Assembly (NCBI GenBank): GCA_003219465.1
Contig: QHOX01000163.1
Location: 1 to 32,327 of the forward strand
Direction: 5' to 3'
Source: Verrucomicrobiota bacterium
Lineage (GTDB): Bacteria; Verrucomicrobiota; Verrucomicrobiia; Chthoniobacterales; UBA10450
Length of the DNA: 32,327 bases
Below, piece by piece: positions 32,213-32,327 of this stretch (positions are counted from its first letter, which is position 1; every line of letters starts with the position of its first letter). Below the pieces are notes generated by a model. It made no database searches. It was not told the DNA's origin and saw only the letters and a program-made list of their open reading frames with translations. The position numbers and the translations under genes were made by a program.

Positions 32213-32327
32213 TGCCGGGACTACGCTCCCTGGTTCTCCGCATATGCGCAGGAACGACTGGCGCTGCCGGAGCACCATTTGCCGGCAGGAACCTCGTTCG
32301 TGGTTTGGTTCCGCGCGAACCAGCCCG
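32213..32327 (+). other. Possible coding remnant or partial gene at the right edge
   Basis: After an in-frame TAG at 32210-32212 the frame is open to the edge and reads RDYAPWFSAYAQERLALPEH followed by HLPAGTSFVVWFRANQP, which looks protein-like. No start codon is visible, and the open frame before the stop is short. It may be a truncated gene or chance. Confidence 0.25.

Overview
The window looks like a chromosomal segment from a Gram-negative, GC-rich soil bacterium, most likely of the Verrucomicrobiota (Chthoniobacterales-like). This is an inference. It rests on the large ECF-type sigma factor followed by a Ser/Thr kinase with an N-terminal zinc ribbon, the TolB-like TPR proteins, the ExbB-ExbD-TonB-ExbD operon with its Pro/Ala-rich ExbB, the heptosyltransferase-like gene and lipoproteins (a diderm envelope), and the many GTAG-type palindromic repeats. 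I see no rRNA, tRNA, CRISPR array, transposase or phage gene.

Layout. 1-1000 (minus): sigma factor, then the start of a kinase cut by the window edge. 1.1-3.5 kb (minus): an 86-residue unknown, a DUF2127 membrane protein, a VOC protein and MTA phosphorylase (mtnP). 3.7-6.8 kb (plus): miaB, a membrane protein and a family 9 glycosyltransferase. 6.9-11.6 kb (minus): galE, a 3D-domain lipoprotein, mscL with a C-terminal zinc ribbon, and leuS. rdgB (plus) then converges with a TonB-system operon (minus, 12.3-14.9 kb). 15.1-21.0 kb (minus): a FAH-family hydrolase, a phosphodiester glycosidase and two tandem TolB/TPR paralogues. 21.0-24.7 kb: an ArsR-methyltransferase fusion regulator divergent from metK-ahcY, with a 28-bp palindrome between them. 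24.8-27.1 kb: GFA-type protein, an 81-residue IG-repeat protein coupled to a small lipoprotein, an unknown, and a SET-domain protein. 27.2-30.6 kb (plus): MFS transporter, Cys-containing exported protein, and a heavy-metal-binding domain joined to a probable outer-membrane barrel. 30.7-32.3 kb: one unknown gene, then decayed or frameshifted coding remnants.

How the parts fit. metK-ahcY with the divergent ArsR-methyltransferase is a compact SAM-cycle module: SAM synthesis, SAH removal, and a regulator with a domain that could bind SAM or SAH. The palindrome overlaps a good promoter for the regulator, so autoregulation and control of metK are plausible. mtnP and miaB are further SAM-linked genes but are not next to this module. 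The exported Cys protein and the metal-binding barrel protein look like a small metal-handling unit.

The most striking non-genic theme is about a dozen short elements built as GTAG plus a GC hairpin, most of them paired in inverted orientation (REPIN-like). They fill intergenic gaps, flank mtnP as an inverted pair, provide a stop codon, and lie in frame inside the kinase and miaB. Other short repeats also form parts of proteins (SET-protein tail, linker of the metal-binding protein).
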